Positions 4,020 to 5,055 of a stretch of 5,055 nucleotides of DNA are shown here, in pieces. A model generated the notes under the pieces. It had not been told where the DNA came from. It searched no databases and was given only the letters and a program-made list of their open reading frames with translations. The stretch is from Holophagaceae bacterium UBA1801 (GTDB taxonomy: Bacteria; Acidobacteriota; Holophagae; Holophagales; Holophagaceae). A program made the position numbers and the translations under genes. Every line of letters begins with the position of its first letter. Position 1 is the stretch's first letter. The stretch covers positions 3,611-8,665 of the forward strand of contig DCFP01000173.1 of NCBI GenBank assembly GCA_002319925.1. The letters are read 5' to 3'.

Positions 4020-5055
4020 CGCCCAATACGCTTCTTCAGTTCACTCTTTTCCTCGGGCTTCTGATCCTGCTGTCCAAGCCCGTGGGCGAGTACATGGGCC
4101 GGGTCTTCGAGCGCGAGCCGGTGTTCCTGGATCCCGTGATCCGGCCCATCGAACGCGGCATCTACCGCATCGCGGGCATCGAAGCCGACGACCGCATGGA
4201 CTGGAAGCGCTACGCCTGGGCCGTGCTGCTGTTCAGCTTCATCGGGCTCGTCTTTCTGGTAATGCTGCAGCGCTTCCAGCACCTGCTGCCTTTCAACCGG
4301 CAGGGATTAGCACCCTTGAGTTGGGGCGTGGCGATCAACACGGCGGTCAGCTTCGTCACGAACACCAATTGGCAATCGTATAGCGGCGAGACCACCATGA
4401 GCCATCTCACCCAGATGCTCGGTCTCACGGTGCAGAATTTCCTTTCCGCCGCCAAAGGCATCGCGGTGGTGGTCGCGCTATCGCGCGGCATCCGGCGCCG
4501 GAAGGCCACGAACCTCGGCAGCTTCTGGGTGGACGTCACACGGACCACCCTATACATCCTTCTGCCCCTGGCCATCGTCTTCGCGGTGATCCTCATGGGC
4601 CAGGGCGTGGTGCAGACCCTGGGGCCCAACCCTGTGGCCACGCTGCTTTCGCCCATCACGGGCAGCGATGGCAAGTCCGTCCTGCAGCAGATCATCGCCG
4701 TGGGGCCTGTGGCGTCCCAGGAAGCGATCAAGATCCTCGGCACCAACGGCGGGGGCTTCTTCAACGCCAATTCTGCGCATCCCTTCGAGAACCCCACCGC
4801 TCTCACGAGCTATCTGCAGGTGCTCGCGATTCTGCTGATCCCTGCGGGCCTCTGCCATGCTTTCGGCCGCATGGTCCGGGACCGGCGGCAGGGCTGGACG
4901 ATTCTTTCCGCCATGACGGTCATCTTTGTGATCGCCCTGGGCGTATGCCACTGGGCCGAGCAGAAGGGCAACCCCGCGTTCAAAGCCATGCCCGTGGATC
5001 AGACTGTGACCTTGGTTCCGGGCTATGAACAGCCCGGCGGCAACATGGAAGGCAA
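4016..5055 (+). CDS. kdpA: KdpA, potassium-binding subunit of the K+-transporting ATPase, N-terminal part
   Basis: KdpA is the channel-like inner-membrane subunit of KdpFABC that selects potassium with high affinity; KdpB supplies ATP hydrolysis. The 346 complete codons seen (of about 560 in the family) show an N-terminal helix (LLQFTLFLGLLILL, 6-19) followed by KPVGEYMGRVF, then several membrane segments. The first pore motif is TNTNWQSYSGE at 115-125 and the second is GTNGGGFFNANSAHPFENP at 242-260; both carry the selectivity-filter residues. The start is GTG 4016, chosen for its GTGA overlap with the kdpF stop and for GGAG (4004-4007) 8 nt upstream inside kdpF. The gene is cut by the right window edge with its frame intact. 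kdpB, kdpC and possibly kdpDE are expected beyond it. Regulation is probably by potassium limitation through the repeats at 3821-3869. Confidence 0.97.
   Translation, partial: MTPNTLLQFTLFLGLLILLSKPVGEYMGRVFEREPVFLDPVIRPIERGIYRIAGIEADDRMDWKRYAWAVLLFSFIGLVFLVMLQRFQHLLPFNRQGLAPLSWGVAINTAVSFVTNTNWQSYSGETTMSHLTQMLGLTVQNFLSAAKGIAVVVALSRGIRRRKATNLGSFWVDVTRTTLYILLPLAIVFAVILMGQGVVQTLGPNPVATLLSPITGSDGKSVLQQIIAVGPVASQEAIKILGTNGGGFFNANSAHPFENPTALTSYLQVLAILLIPAGLCHAFGRMVRDRRQGWTILSAMTVIFVIALGVCHWAEQKGNPAFKAMPVDQTVTLVPGYEQPGGNMEG

Noticed and set aside
4210..4806. 198-codon minus-strand open frame opposite kdpA
   Set aside because: It is the antisense shadow of a clear KdpA reading frame that carries both pore motifs.

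Overview
The window is GC-rich, densely coded bacterial DNA. Two secreted or periplasmic proteins with classical signal peptides and a bacterial-type GlgB and KdpFA suggest a Gram-negative-type organism. The protein style would fit the Holophagae branch of Acidobacteriota or a GC-rich proteobacterium, but nothing here fixes the lineage, so this is a low-confidence guess.

Layout. (1) 1-951 (+): the C-terminal 316 codons of the glycogen branching enzyme GlgB, cut by the left edge just after the catalytic nucleophile. (2) 952-990: a short convergent gap with a hairpin. (3) 991-1941 (-): a secreted ankyrin-repeat protein with a DUF4410-like C-terminal domain. (4) 1942-2159: a divergent intergenic region with a sigma70-like promoter for the ankyrin gene. 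(5) 2160-2921 (+): a secreted protein of unknown family. (6) 2922-3258: a 337-bp non-coding, hairpin-rich element bounded by 22-bp inverted repeats (21 of 22 match), containing a perfect 24-bp inverted repeat with a 5-nt loop. It looks like a MITE-type or other non-autonomous mobile element, apparently inserted at a TA/CTAG site at the foot of a terminator-like hairpin (3254-3291). (7) 3308-3613 (-): a 101-residue Ala/Gln-rich small protein. (8) 3620-3926: a regulatory region ahead of the kdp operon with two pairs of 11-bp-spaced TTARYG half sites. (9) 3927-4019 and 4016-5055 (+): kdpF and the first 346 codons of kdpA, overlapping by 4 nt and cut by the right edge.

The genes do not form one pathway. 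Glycogen branching (glgB) and high-affinity potassium uptake (kdpFA) are standard housekeeping or stress functions. The accessory interest lies between them: two orphan secreted proteins, a small protein of unknown role and the palindromic insertion element. Two genes (the 2160 gene and kdpF) share an unusual layout in which a strong Shine-Dalgarno serves a 4- or 7-codon mini-ORF whose stop overlaps the main start in ATGA. I found no clear new multi-gene system; the element at 2922-3258 and the kdp upstream repeats are the most notable signals.
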